From positions 124,001 through 188,000 of the forward strand of contig NZ_JALQEM010000037.1 of assembly GCF_023630705.1 (NCBI RefSeq): a stretch of DNA of 64,000 nt. Direction: 5' to 3'. The translations under genes were made by a program, and so were the position numbers. Source of the stretch: Caballeronia sp. GAFFF1 (GTDB taxonomy: Bacteria; Pseudomonadota; Gammaproteobacteria; Burkholderiales; Burkholderiaceae). The notes under the pieces were generated by a model. The model saw only the letters and a program-made list of their open reading frames with translations, did not search any database and was not told where the DNA came from. This document shows, in pieces, positions 8,746 to 17,584 of the stretch. Numbering within the stretch: position 1 is the first letter of the stretch; every line of letters begins with the position of its first letter.

Positions 8746-9963
8746 CTATGCCTCGACCAGTTGCCAGAGAGTGTCGAGAAGAACGTCCGCGCCGGTAGCG
8801 AGTTGCGCAGGGGTAGAGAATTCACGAGGGTTGTGACTGACACCTTCGCGGCTAGGTACGAAAATCATTGCGGTGGGACAGACTCGAGCCATCATTTGCG
8901 CGTCATGGCTAGCGCCAGACACAATGCGCATCGAGGACAGCGATCGGGCTTGCGCGTTATTTTCGATGCGTTCACACAGGGAAGAACTGAAAGGCACCGG
9001 GTCGTTTCGCGAGGTGCAGTTGAGCGTCACCTTGAAACCTTCGTCACGCAGCGCCGCCACAGCGTCCCTCAGGTCAGCTTCGGCCCGCGCAAGCGTCTGG
9101 ATGTAGGGGTCCCGCATATCGATCGTGAAGCTGGCTTTGCCTGGAACAACGTTGATGGAATTGGGTTCGAGCGCGAATGTGCCGATGGTCGCGACCGCCG
9201 GCGTCAGAGAGTCTGCAGAACGTTTCGTGATGTCGCGAATGAGTTCCATCGCTGCGGTTCCCGCGTCGAGGCGAAGGGCCATCGGGGTTGTACCCGCATG
9301 GTTGGCGCGCCCTTCCACAGCGACGTGCCACCACGAATAGCCTTGCACGCCTTCGACCACGCCGATCGCCAGACCCTTTGCATCGAGAACGGGGCCTTGC
9401 TCGATATGCAACTCGACAAAGGCACTCGGTAGGAACTCCCAGGGTGACGCTTCGCCGGCATAGCCGATGCGGTCGAGCTCTTCCCCGAACCGTTTTCCAT
9501 CGGTCGAGACGACGTGCAAGGCGTCGCTGAGGCTCATCTCCTTGGTCATGACCCGTGAACCAAGGAGATCGGGTGTGTAACGCACGCCTTCCTCGTTCGT
9601 GAAGGCAGTCACGACCAGCGTCTTCCGCGGCTTGAGTCTCGCCTTTACGATCGCAGCTATCACTTCGATGCCCGCGACCACACCGTAGCAGCCGTCCAAG
9701 GCACCGGCGCGCCGCACTGTATCGATGTGAGAGCCCGTCATGATTGGGGCATCGTCGCTTTGTCCCCGCAACACGCAGTGAATGTTTCCAATGGAGTCGA
9801 TCACGACCTCGGCGCCCGTCTCGCGCATCCACATCGAGACGAGCTTCCGTCCCAGACGGTCCTCTTCGGTCAAAGCGAGACGCGTGCGCCCCTGTCCCTC
9901 GACTGCGCCGACTTGACCGAGTAAGTCCAGGCGGGCATTCAGACGTGTTGCGTCAATTTTCAC
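8746..9963 (-). CDS. M20-family Zn-dependent amidohydrolase (N-carbamoyl amino acid hydrolase / beta-ureidopropionase / allantoate type)
   Basis: A 405-residue member of the M20 hydrolases that cleave N-carbamoyl or ureido groups. Two-metal residues are visible in GSHIDTVRRAGALDG (His, Asp), TNEEGVRYTPDLLGSR (Glu pair), FVELHIEQGPVLD (the subfamily hallmark) and VSHNPREF (His). The gene begins with GTG at 9963 and overlaps the diaminopropionate lyase by 4 bases (GTGA), with GAGGAGG upstream, so the two are translationally coupled. That coupling suggests it makes the substrate of the lyase, for example by removing a carbamoyl group from 3-ureidoalanine. Related enzymes accept various N-acyl amino acids, so the exact substrate is inference. 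Confidence 0.85.
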   Translation of the reverse strand: MKIDATRLNARLDLLGQVGAVEGQGRTRLALTEEDRLGRKLVSMWMRETGAEVVIDSIGNIHCVLRGQSDDAPIMTGSHIDTVRRAGALDGCYGVVAGIEVIAAIVKARLKPRKTLVVTAFTNEEGVRYTPDLLGSRVMTKEMSLSDALHVVSTDGKRFGEELDRIGYAGEASPWEFLPSAFVELHIEQGPVLDAKGLAIGVVEGVQGYSWWHVAVEGRANHAGTTPMALRLDAGTAAMELIRDITKRSADSLTPAVATIGTFALEPNSINVVPGKASFTIDMRDPYIQTLARAEADLRDAVAALRDEGFKVTLNCTSRNDPVPFSSSLCERIENNAQARSLSSMRIVSGASHDAQMMARVCPTAMIFVPSREGVSHNPREFSTPAQLATGADVLLDTLWQLVEA

Positions 9964-11156
9964 AGCGCAGCCTCCTCGTCACCGATCAGAGCACGGTAGG
10001 TCGCGGCATCGGTTGCGCCCTCGGTGTTGAACAGCAAGACAACCGACTTCTCATTCAGGCCGAGCGCTTGGCGTAACGCAGGTGACTGCGATGCTTCGAG
10101 CAAGGCAGCCACACCGGCGCCACCGCTTTCGCCGCTGACGATGCGTGGGTCATTGCCTCTTGGCTTCGCAAGCGTACGCATCGCCTCGATCGCAGGGGAC
10201 TCATCGACGGTGACAAAGGCGTGAGTCGTGCGCTGCAAGATCCGCCACGCGACGGCGGACGGCTCATAGCATTCGAGCATTGCCATGACCGTCGGCTCCT
10301 CTGCATCGATACGGGTGACTGCACCATTGCGTGCACTTTCGAAAAGGCAAGCAGCGCGCTCCGGCTCGACCACCACGACAACGGGCGCTTTCTCGCCGAG
10401 CTTCAGCTTGAGGTAGGCGGCTACCGCTGCGGCATAGCCGCCGACGCCCGCTTGCAAGAACACGTGAGTCGGGATCAGTCCAGCTTCGCCCGCTTGTCGA
10501 ACCGATTCCTCCGCCATCACCAAGTAGCCTTGCATGACTCGCGAGGGGATCGTTTCATATCCCGGCCACGACGTGTCGGACACTACTTGCCAGCCGTGTT
10601 GGTCCGCTGCAGCGTTCAGCGCAGCGATCGAATCGTCGTAGTTCCCGGCAGTGCGGGTGACTGTCGCGCCCTCTGCGGCAATAGCATCCGCCCGTGCTTC
10701 GCTCACCCCGGAGTGCACAAAGACGTTGCAACTCGCACCGGACAACTGAGCGCCGGCGGCGACAGCCCGTCCGTGATTGCCGTCCGTCGCACAAGCGAAT
10801 GTCATCCCTTTCGCGACCGTATGAACAGCTTCGTCTTTCAGTTGCTCCGGCTCGACTTGTCGGCCCAGCCGCTTCGAGGCTTCTTCGATCACCAGGCGAA
10901 TGACCGCGTGGGTTCCGCCTAGCGCCTTAAAGCTTCCCAGACGGGAGCGGGCGCCCTCGTCTTTGACCAAGATGCCGCCGACCCGCAACTCGCTCGCGAG
11001 AGCGGGAAGCGACTGCAGCGGCGTCTCTTGATAAGGAACATGGCTCAGAAACCGCCGCACATCGGAAACGACTTCAGGGTGAAAGTTGGACTGGTCGGCC
11101 GCATCGAGTGCGGATCCAAAAAGGCTGTTTCGATTGATGTGAACTCGCATTGTCAT
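9960..11156 (-). CDS. dpaL: 2,3-diaminopropionate ammonia-lyase
   Basis: A 398-residue fold-type II PLP enzyme, the same length as E. coli YgeX/DpaL. It converts 2,3-diaminopropionate plus water to pyruvate and two ammonia. Seen are the PLP lysine in RLGSFKALGGTHAV, the cofactor segment CATDGNHGRAVAAGAQLSGA and the glycine-rich QAGVGGYAAAVAAYL. It is the first gene of the operon and is divergent from an Lrp/AsnC regulator across about 90 bases. It starts at ATG 11156 or ATG 11150; neither has a strong ribosome site. Threonine or serine dehydratases share the fold, but overall pattern and length favour diaminopropionate lyase. Confidence 0.85.
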   Translation of the reverse strand: MTMRVHINRNSLFGSALDAADQSNFHPEVVSDVRRFLSHVPYQETPLQSLPALASELRVGGILVKDEGARSRLGSFKALGGTHAVIRLVIEEASKRLGRQVEPEQLKDEAVHTVAKGMTFACATDGNHGRAVAAGAQLSGASCNVFVHSGVSEARADAIAAEGATVTRTAGNYDDSIAALNAAADQHGWQVVSDTSWPGYETIPSRVMQGYLVMAEESVRQAGEAGLIPTHVFLQAGVGGYAAAVAAYLKLKLGEKAPVVVVVEPERAACLFESARNGAVTRIDAEEPTVMAMLECYEPSAVAWRILQRTTHAFVTVDESPAIEAMRTLAKPRGNDPRIVSGESGGAGVAALLEASQSPALRQALGLNEKSVVLLFNTEGATDAATYRALIGDEEAAL

Positions 11157-11245
11157 ATAGCATCCGGGTGGGTCAACGATTACAGTCTATTTCTCGTCCC
11201 GGTTTTTCTTTATTCTTTTTGGCATCCCAAACGAGAAAAATTCTC
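11157..11245. promoter_or_regulatory. Divergent promoter region with Lrp-type inverted repeats
   Basis: An 89-bp region between the operon and its regulator. It holds an 8-bp inverted repeat TTTCTCGT (11190-11197) and ACGAGAAA (11231-11238). A second, nested one, GAGAA-AAA-TTCTC (11233-11245), abuts the ATG of the regulator. Such repeats suit Lrp/AsnC binding and autoregulation, because the second one overlaps the ribosome site of the regulator gene. The role is inferred from position only. Confidence 0.55.
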
Positions 11246-11731
11246 ATGGTTACCGCACAGCCGGCTTCGCTCGATCAATTTGATCTGGACATTCTGGAAT
11301 TTGTGCAGCGCAACAATCAGACGCCACACCGTGAGATCGCGAACGCAATTAACCTGTCCGTGCCATCCGTCGCTCGTCGCTTGCAACGGTTAAGAGCGAG
11401 TGGCGTCATTGCCGCGGACAAAAGTGTTCTCAAGCCCGAAGCAGTGGGCGCACATGTGACGCTCATCGTGCAGGTGGCTGCCGAGAGTGAAGCCGTCGAG
11501 TTGCTTGACTCGATGAAGGCACGCTTTAAAGCGTGTCCACAAGTCCAACAGTGCTACTACGTGACCGGCGAGATGGACTTCATTCTCATCATGGCGACAC
11601 GCGATATGGAGCAATACACCGCTCTGACGCGGACGTTGTTCTTTGCGGAAGGGAACGTGAAACACTTCCGGACGTTCGTGGCAATGGAACGTGTGAAGGC
11701 GTCGTTGGACATTGCGTTGGCCGAACTTTGA
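11246..11731 (+). CDS. Lrp/AsnC-family transcriptional regulator
   Basis: A 161-residue regulator. The N-terminal helix-turn-helix begins LDQFDLDILEFVQRNNQ and includes HREIANAINLSVPSVARRLQRL. A C-terminal ligand-binding RAM/AsnC domain follows, with CPQVQQCYYVTGEMDFILIM. The ATG at 11246 (MVTAQPAS) is chosen over an in-frame codon at 11150 because the known family begins shortly before the DLDIL helix. It is divergent from the diaminopropionate operon and almost certainly regulates it in response to the substrate or product, as DoeX-type regulators do in ectoine catabolism. Confidence 0.88.
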   Translation: MVTAQPASLDQFDLDILEFVQRNNQTPHREIANAINLSVPSVARRLQRLRASGVIAADKSVLKPEAVGAHVTLIVQVAAESEAVELLDSMKARFKACPQVQQCYYVTGEMDFILIMATRDMEQYTALTRTLFFAEGNVKHFRTFVAMERVKASLDIALAEL

Positions 11732-12050
11732 CCCGCCTCGCCGATAAAGACCCCCGAAGCACGGTGCAAGCTTAGGTACTCCCGTCACGACATGCATGCC
11801 CATCGTCGGCTTTGAAGCCATTGCTGCCGTTCGAATGACGGCTGTCATCGACGGCGGAATGGCTGTTTGTGGCCGATTACGGAATTTCAGCGGTCACTAT
11901 CAAAGCGTTGGGAGCCGCTTCCGTATGTGCGTGGCTGCAGTGGCTTACTTATCCACAGCTTACGTGGATAACCGTCTAGATCACGCGCCGAACCAAACGC
12001 TATGTACCTGATGTTGCTAGCAAACAGCACTGTGATGCGTGCCATGTCAG
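11732..12050. other. Intergenic with a pair of inverted DnaA-box-like sites
   Basis: No gene is recognised. TTATCCACA (11949-11957) and CGTGGATAA (11963-11971), the latter being TTATCCACG on the other strand, form an inverted pair 5 bases apart. One matches and one nearly matches the DnaA box. Whether they bind DnaA, or are a recombination site for the recombinase remnant next door, is unknown. Confidence 0.4.
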
Positions 12051-12772
12051 TCAGCCGACGTTACGACCGGATTCTGTCACCTTGGCGGCCGGCCCCACCT
12101 CGATCAAGTCGGCCGCGATCAACGGCACGCCGTCCCGCTCTTCGGAGTCGACGTCGCGGTCGATCGTTAGTTGCAGGGATACCTGCTGCCGGCGCAGCCA
12201 GCTGACGATCGCGCGCGCCCGGCCCGGACTGGTGCGCGGAATCGAGCGCCACCAGCGGCCGCCGCGCCGGTTGCAGAACGCGACCGGTTCACCGAGTGTG
12301 GCGATGCCCTCGCCTTTCAGGCGTCGCGCCACGCGCGGGCGCGCCAGGCGCTGATCACGTGATCGGCATGCGGCGGCAGCGCCGCGAGCTGCGCGGCCTC
12401 AGTCACCATCCGGAACGTCACGGCGGTGAACAACGGCCGCCAGTGCTGCCGCATCGACGCGCGCAGGTGGTCGGCCAGCGCCGTGGAACCATGCGCGAGT
12501 GCCAGCGTCACCAGCGCGTCGAGCATCGTCGTCAGGTGCCGCTCCATCGCGCCGGGCGTGGCCGCGTGCGAATCCTCGTCGGGATCGTAGTAGGTGCGCG
12601 CGATCACCGCGGGCGGGATGCGCTGCACGAACGCGCGCAGTGCCGTGAAATCCTTGCTCGTGTAGCGGCGCTCAAGATGGAGTGATTCGGTGAGCTTCTC
12701 CGGGGGACGCGCCGTTCCCGTGGTGAGCTTTTGCGGGGAGGATGTCGTCGCCACGCGCGTGCGTGCAGGCAT
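12051..12772 (-). pseudogene. Tyrosine recombinase, N-terminal part, frameshifted and truncated
   Basis: The coding frame starts at ATG 12772 (MPARTRV) with GAGGAG about 10 bases upstream. It matches the N-terminal domain of the intact recombinase at 28269-30257: KDFTALRAFVQRIP against TDFTALRAFVQRLP, then YYDP, DAMERF-like and HGS segments. Near 12330-12345 the frame shifts. The similarity resumes in another frame as RRLKGEGIATLG and FCNRRGGRWWRS, matching QRLNGEGIATLG and YCNARGGSWWRS. It ends before any catalytic region. The gene is therefore dead as a recombinase. Its start lies inside the 3' end of the preceding gene (12672-13190). Confidence 0.75.
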
Positions 12773-13190
12773 CGTCGCTCTCCTCGCCGGCGTCCCCGCG
12801 CGAGTTATCGCGGCCGCCTGGTCCCTCGTTGCCGGACGGCGGCGCTGGGGCCCGCAACCGCGGCAAGCCCAGTTGCGCGAGCGCATCCCTCGCCTGCGCC
12901 ATGAAGACCTCGGGGCAGGTCGCGCACAGGCACTCGAACGCCGGGCGCGCCTCACGCAGCAGTTCGGCCAGGCGCGCATTTTCCGCGGCGTAGGCGGTGT
13001 CATCGAAGTCGGTGATTGGCCGTGCGCCATACATCACGCGCTGCACCAGCCTCACCGCGCCGACGTCCGCGATGAAGTCGATCACCGGCAGGAAAAGCGC
13101 CTCTTCAGCCAGAGCTGAACCAAAGGTCTCCGCCAGCGCGACCACGACCGCGAGTTCGATGCGCGTCGGATTGACCGGCAGGGACGGCAT
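12672..13190 (-). CDS. Hypothetical protein upstream of the recombinase remnant
   Basis: Unrecognised protein of at least 172 residues from ATG 13190. Its core looks genuinely coding (VNPTRIELAVVVALAETFG, then a Cys pair CLCATC), and the C-terminus is charged and low-complexity. The frame stays open and protein-like upstream to about 13470, with no ATG, GTG or TTG that I could find, so the original 5' end may be lost. Its 3' end overlaps the recombinase start by about 100 bases, which implies they once formed an operon. No function can be assigned. Confidence 0.5.
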   Translation of the reverse strand: MPSLPVNPTRIELAVVVALAETFGSALAEEALFLPVIDFIADVGAVRLVQRVMYGARPITDFDDTAYAAENARLAELLREARPAFECLCATCPEVFMAQARDALAQLGLPRLRAPAPPSGNEGPGGRDNSRGDAGEESDDACTHARGDDILPAKAHHGNGASPGEAHRITPS

Positions 13191-13438
13191 GGCGTCGCCG
13201 TGCGCGGTCAGCCACGCCGCAGCCGCGCGCCGCTTCAGCGTTATGGCCGCGTCGACGTTTAACGCGACGCGCGCGACCGGCGGGCTCGGCGCCCCGCTGA
13301 GCCAGCGTTCAGTGTCACCCGCACCGTCGCGGTCGCCGTTGCCGTTGCCGTCGCGAACGTCGTCGCTGCCTTCTGCCTCGGTCTCTCCCCTGCCAGGTAA
13401 ATCGGAGATACCCGATTCTACCCCTGAAACGCTATCCC

Positions 13439-13470
13439 GATAATAGGTATTATCAGGTCTGCTAACTAGC
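13439..13470. repeat. Two adjacent short palindromes
   Basis: GATAATA-GG-TATTATC (13439-13454) is followed within 3 bases by CTGCTA-AC-TAGCAG. A similar palindrome (CTGCTAAT-GATA-ATTAGCAG) occurs at 31412-31431, upstream of the toxin-antitoxin genes. They may be operators of a shared regulator. Confidence 0.4.
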
Positions 13471-13593
13471 AGCGATTAGAGTCGGCGCCACGTTAGTCTG
13501 TTTCAACGTCAACGCGGCGTTCGGAGAACGAGCGACGCGACTGCTGCAGTTGGCGCTACGTATTACGTGCGAAAAGGCTCGTGTTAGATTACA

Positions 13594-14772
13594 TCAACAG
13601 GCCATCTGCCTGTTCTCGAGCGAAAACTGGCTGACAAATCGGACGATCTCCCTAGTTGCATCAGGTCCACGATGGTCGGTATAGCTGCCATCAGCATGAC
13701 CGCCCGACCAAGCATGACCAAGACCGTGCACGAGCCATCGCTCAGCAAGCAGCGATCCGTCTTCGTCGCGCCAGACGTCCCGAGTGTAGCCATGGCGGCC
13801 CGGTTCGTGCTCAGCCCGCGTCGTTGTGCACACCCGTGAGTCGGTCGCTTGGCTGTTCAACAGCTGGCTCATCTCGATGACCTGCTCGCTGTTGAACGGG
13901 TGCACGGTGTCATCGGCGTCACCGTGGAACGCGATCAACGGCACAGTGCGCATCGGAGCCACGCCCTCTTTTTGTTTTGGCAAGCAAATCGTGCCTCGGC
14001 CGTCGTTCATCGCGCATAGAGCCGAGATGTGCTCGTTGGCGACACCGAACGCCAAGCCTGAATGGATAGCGGCAGCCGTGTATAGGTCCGGGTGAGTTAC
14101 GGCCAGATTGATTGCCATGGCGCCGCCCGCGGACAGCCCGGCCACATACACCCGAGCACGATCGACGTTGAACCGGACGATAAGCTCATTCGTCAGGGCG
14201 GCAAGCGCCGCGGTTTCCCCAGTGTCGCGCGCCTGATTTGACGGTATGAACCAGTTCCAGCAACGCAGCAGATTGGCGCTTTCCGGTTGCTCCGGATACA
14301 CAACAATGAATCCGCTGTCTTCTGCGGCCTCGTTCATCCGTGTTCCCGCCGCGAAGTCATCGGGGTGTTGCTGCGCGCCGTGAAGCATCAGCATCATCGG
14401 TAACGGCCGACCGTCGTAGCTACTTGGAACGTAGACCTTCGCGCGGTGATCGCACCCACTGCGCTTAACGGTGTGAGTCAACCACTGCGCCCCCCTGATC
14501 GCCGGCCGCGCCCGTTCTTCAGCCAATGAGGCAGGCGAAGCGGCGGGAGTTTGTGCGCATACCGCCGGAGTCAAATAGTCACCGCCCGGCACGCCGGGTT
14601 CGCTCACCCGTTCTGGCGTACCGTCGGCGCGTGCCAGCGGCGAATCTTCCGCTGCGCGGTCGAGGGCCGCATTGTCGCGACAAGAGACGAAGTCCCCGGA
14701 TAGGAAAGCGCCTGGCATGGCATACGACCAGAACGTGTTATGCGCCAGGAAAAGCGGGGCAAAGAAATTCAT
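13594..14772 (-). CDS. PHB-depolymerase-family esterase
   Basis: A 392-residue alpha/beta hydrolase of the polyhydroxybutyrate-depolymerase/LpqC esterase group. Seen are the oxyanion region MLMLHGAQQHPDDFA, the nucleophile elbow AGLSAGGAMA, an acid in FHGDADDTVHP, and the C-terminal GLGHAWSGG with the likely catalytic His. The ATG at 14772 (MNFFAPLF) is chosen for its GGGAG site; an in-frame codon 69 bases upstream is unsupported. The N-terminus is only weakly signal-like. The substrate could be PHB oligomers or a feruloyl-type ester. It is isolated between a recombinase remnant and unannotated DNA. Confidence 0.85.
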   Translation of the reverse strand: MNFFAPLFLAHNTFWSYAMPGAFLSGDFVSCRDNAALDRAAEDSPLARADGTPERVSEPGVPGGDYLTPAVCAQTPAASPASLAEERARPAIRGAQWLTHTVKRSGCDHRAKVYVPSSYDGRPLPMMLMLHGAQQHPDDFAAGTRMNEAAEDSGFIVVYPEQPESANLLRCWNWFIPSNQARDTGETAALAALTNELIVRFNVDRARVYVAGLSAGGAMAINLAVTHPDLYTAAAIHSGLAFGVANEHISALCAMNDGRGTICLPKQKEGVAPMRTVPLIAFHGDADDTVHPFNSEQVIEMSQLLNSQATDSRVCTTTRAEHEPGRHGYTRDVWRDEDGSLLAERWLVHGLGHAWSGGHADGSYTDHRGPDATREIVRFVSQFSLENRQMAC

Positions 14773-15414
14773 TGACGTCTCCCAACTGCGATCGACTGCG
14801 CATCCAGCGTGATGTGCAGGTGAAGACGAAGCAAACGGCAACGCCTAAGCTCAGCAGACGAGACCGAGCAACCCCTACGCAAGCGGTGAGCCCGTCCCTT
14901 TGGCCCCAATTTATGGCATCAGCAACCCAGCTACCAATCCCATCCTTGGCTGGGGTTTCAAGCAGAGATCCAGGTCCGCTGCCGGGACACAGCCTCGACC
15001 CGGTTGTCTCATCGTGGCAGGCCACCCTTATCAAACATCGTTTTCGGCGCGGAGGCGGTCCCCGCGGAGCACGGCACGGGATTCATCGATCCATTTCGCC
15101 TTCAATCGAGTCGACGAGCGGAGGCATATAATGAGTCCCCGTGCACGCTCGAGGAAAGTTGATGGATTCGGCAGCGAGACAAACGACGCACCCTGGTCTT
15201 CGAGGCTTCGCGCACTTGCTTGAAGAAATGCGAAACCACCTACCGAGGCGGCCCTCGCCTGAGCCGCGCGGCCGCATGAATCCGCCGCCGGTCTCAGCGG
15301 TGAACGCGGGCGAAGCAATGAAGATAAGTAGGCTAACGCCGAGCGTCTAGACGAAGGACAGGTCGCGAGCGCGACGTTGCGCAGGACCGCCGCCTTCAGC
15401 TTAATTGGCAGACT
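14773..15414. other. Intergenic, no supported gene
   Basis: Several short arginine-rich frames overlap on both strands, but none has a credible ribosome site with protein-like sequence. I see no repeat or RNA feature. Confidence 0.4.
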
Positions 15415-15726
15415 TTAGTTGGTCTCAGACGCCGCATCGCCGCGAGGCGTCGTGGACTTTTCAACCGTGCAGTTCTCGTAATGGTCGGGAAAAACCTGGC
15501 CTATCAGGCCGTCGTATTCGGTTGGCTGTGCGTTCACAATCGCTTGGAGCATTTTGATGAACGCGTTGCCGTCTTCCAGATTCTCGACGATCACTCTTGC
15601 CGTGCGCAGAGAGATCGTCTCTGCGAGCGGACAAGCTTTGCCGTCGTCCAGTAGGAACTTGAATCGGTGAATCTCCACCGATGCATCCGTAGGTGCCGAT
15701 TCGTGAGCGATTATAGTGGCCTTCAT
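15415..15726 (-). CDS. Hypothetical protein, 103 residues
   Basis: Unrecognised. The sequence is well balanced and likely folded, with alternating strand- and helix-like segments (HRFKFLLDDGKACPLAETIS, TARVIVENLEDGNAFIKML) and an ending that includes Cys. It has no signal peptide or membrane segment. The ATG at 15726 has only a weak site (GGACGACC). It stands alone, several hundred bases from the next gene on either side. Confidence 0.55.
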   Translation of the reverse strand: MKATIIAHESAPTDASVEIHRFKFLLDDGKACPLAETISLRTARVIVENLEDGNAFIKMLQAIVNAQPTEYDGLIGQVFPDHYENCTVEKSTTPRGDAASETN

Positions 15727-16039
15727 CTTGGTCGTCCGATTGTCACTTTTGGGCTCACTGCAAACGGCGTACCTCGATGGCTAACGCGTATTGACCGAGG
15801 CATTGATGAATGACCCCGACTACAACGCACGGGCGGCAGTGATGCGCGATCACCGTTGACCCCTCCAGCGCTCGATGCCTCGCTTCAAGGTCGGAACCGG
15901 CCCACCTTCGCAACACGATCGTTCCGCCCCCTCCCTCACGAAGGGACGTTGGATGTCAAACGTCTGGCCGAACCTGGCCACTCCATCGCGCCGTGAACGC
16001 AGGTCACGATTCATGATGTGGTGCAAAGAACGGTGCTTC
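15727..16039. other. Intergenic, nothing recognised
   Basis: No gene, repeat or RNA element could be supported in this 313-base stretch. Confidence 0.4.
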
Positions 16040-16699
16040 TCAGACACTGCTCAGTTTCGCCAAGTTTTCCTCGCAGTCTGGCCAGTATCGCAGCGGGTTG
16101 CGATGGTCTGGATAGCGCAGGTCGAGCCACGCAGCAAGCGTGGCCCAATCTGGATGGTCGGTTCCCGATCGTGCCGACCAGGCCGAGGATCGCTCGAGAA
16201 TCTGACCAGTCGCGCGATCGCGAACAAGCACACTGTTGAGTCCGTTCGTGGTGTTTGCCTGTGACTCGATGACATAGCGCGGCAGGACCCTGAGCTCCGC
16301 ATCCTTGGCCCAACCGAATAGGGCCCGGACGTTACCTGATGGATCTCGCAATTCGATGGGGCCGTTTGTTGGACGCGTGGCTTTCCACCCTTCACGAAAT
16401 TCCGCGACAACCTCATCTTTGCCTTCTCTCACCCATTTCACACCTAACGCGCGTGACATCGCTTTGCGCAGGCGAGGCGCCGACTCATAGCCCGGCGGCA
16501 ACTCAACCGACACCGGTAGCGTGATCAGGTTGTCTTTCCAGAGCGCGGCTTCGTCGTCGACGCGCTGCACGACGTCGGACACGTTTTGCCCGAACGGATT
16601 CTCGGGCCGGCTCGACGCCCTCGTCTTCTCTGCGGGGAGTCCTTCGAAAAGACGCTCAGCGTCCTGCCGCGTCAGCTTTGTTTTTCCTTTATTCATCAT
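16040..16699 (-). CDS. Hypothetical protein, 219 residues
   Basis: Unrecognised but clearly coding. It begins with MMNKGKTKLTRQDAERLF and has a charged first 45 residues. A folded middle part includes LPVSVELPPGYESAPRLRKA and a Trp-rich C-terminal region (DHPDWATLAAWLDLRYPD). There is no membrane segment or signal. The start is ATG-ATG at 16696-16699 behind AAAGAG. No operon partner lies within 250 bases, and no function is proposed. Confidence 0.6.
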   Translation of the reverse strand: MMNKGKTKLTRQDAERLFEGLPAEKTRASSRPENPFGQNVSDVVQRVDDEAALWKDNLITLPVSVELPPGYESAPRLRKAMSRALGVKWVREGKDEVVAEFREGWKATRPTNGPIELRDPSGNVRALFGWAKDAELRVLPRYVIESQANTTNGLNSVLVRDRATGQILERSSAWSARSGTDHPDWATLAAWLDLRYPDHRNPLRYWPDCEENLAKLSSV

Positions 16700-16975
16700 C
16701 TCTTTGGGTCAAGGTTGCATCTGCCTGAATCGGGACACGTCCCGACTGCGCGACCTGCTCGCTCGACGTCGAATGAATCGCAGTGCTCAGAGCTCGCTCT
16801 GTCTGCCGGGTAATCCTCTTCGTCGCCAAGCCGGATAAACAAGCGCCGCGCGAAGTAGCCAACAGTCAGAGCGCAGGGCAGGTCTAACTGGAATCTGTCG
16901 ACAAACCCGAGCGGGTGCAACTGGTGGTCAGGGGCGGTGGAAGGTGACCATGAACCGCGCGACCTGGGTGGCCGT

Positions 16976-17440
16976 TCAACCGTGTATCTGGTGCATCGCG
17001 TTGAGATCCGGAAATCGGCCTGCCTTTAGTATCCGCTCCAGCCGCGCCTTCGCAACTTCGATTTGATGAAGCGGCGTCGACGCGAGCTGCGTGTCGTGCG
17101 CGCAGAGGACCGCCTCGATCGCCTCGCACTGATCGTCGGCAATTCCCCACGCGCCAGACGTGTCCGATGGAATGCACGCCCTGAGAGTCGTTTCGGCCTT
17201 GAGAAAAGTGGCCATCGGCGGATCGAGCCGGTCTTTCTTGCAAACAAAAAACGTCAAGTACAGCGTCTTGATAAGCTCGCTCGCCAGATCAGCGTTGCCG
17301 CGCCCGTTACGCATCGCGACCAGGGCGAGGTGATTCTTCAGGGAAAATACGCGTGCCGTGGCCGGTGCAATTGGCAACAGCTGCGTCCGGGTCAGCGGCG
17401 AACGGCGCATCGTCTTCGGGTTCTTCAGCTTGTTCGACAT
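16976..17440 (-). CDS. Small hypothetical protein of a Burkholderia plasmid family
   Basis: A 154-residue protein, taken from ATG 17440 (MSNKLKN). The segment LTRTQLLPIAPATARVFSLKNHLALVAMRNGRG resembles a family of small Burkholderia proteins often labelled Fis-like regulators without experimental support. The helical remainder (KTLYLTFFVCKK, IDDQCEAIEAVL-like) contains no recognised motif. An in-frame start 123 bases upstream exists, but the sequence before residue 42 is less protein-like. Regulatory function is a guess from annotation habit. Confidence 0.55.
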   Translation of the reverse strand: MSNKLKNPKTMRRSPLTRTQLLPIAPATARVFSLKNHLALVAMRNGRGNADLASELIKTLYLTFFVCKKDRLDPPMATFLKAETTLRACIPSDTSGAWGIADDQCEAIEAVLCAHDTQLASTPLHQIEVAKARLERILKAGRFPDLNAMHQIHG

Positions 17441-17584
17441 GTTGGCGACCGTCAACGAACGATCCCGCCCAGGGATCAGGTTGCCGGCAGTCAAAAAATT
17501 GGAGGATCGGCGCAGGAGCGAGGAGCAAGCACCTATGCTGCAGTCTACGCGTTTTTCAGACAAGGCTCTGTGCGCCCAAGGACG

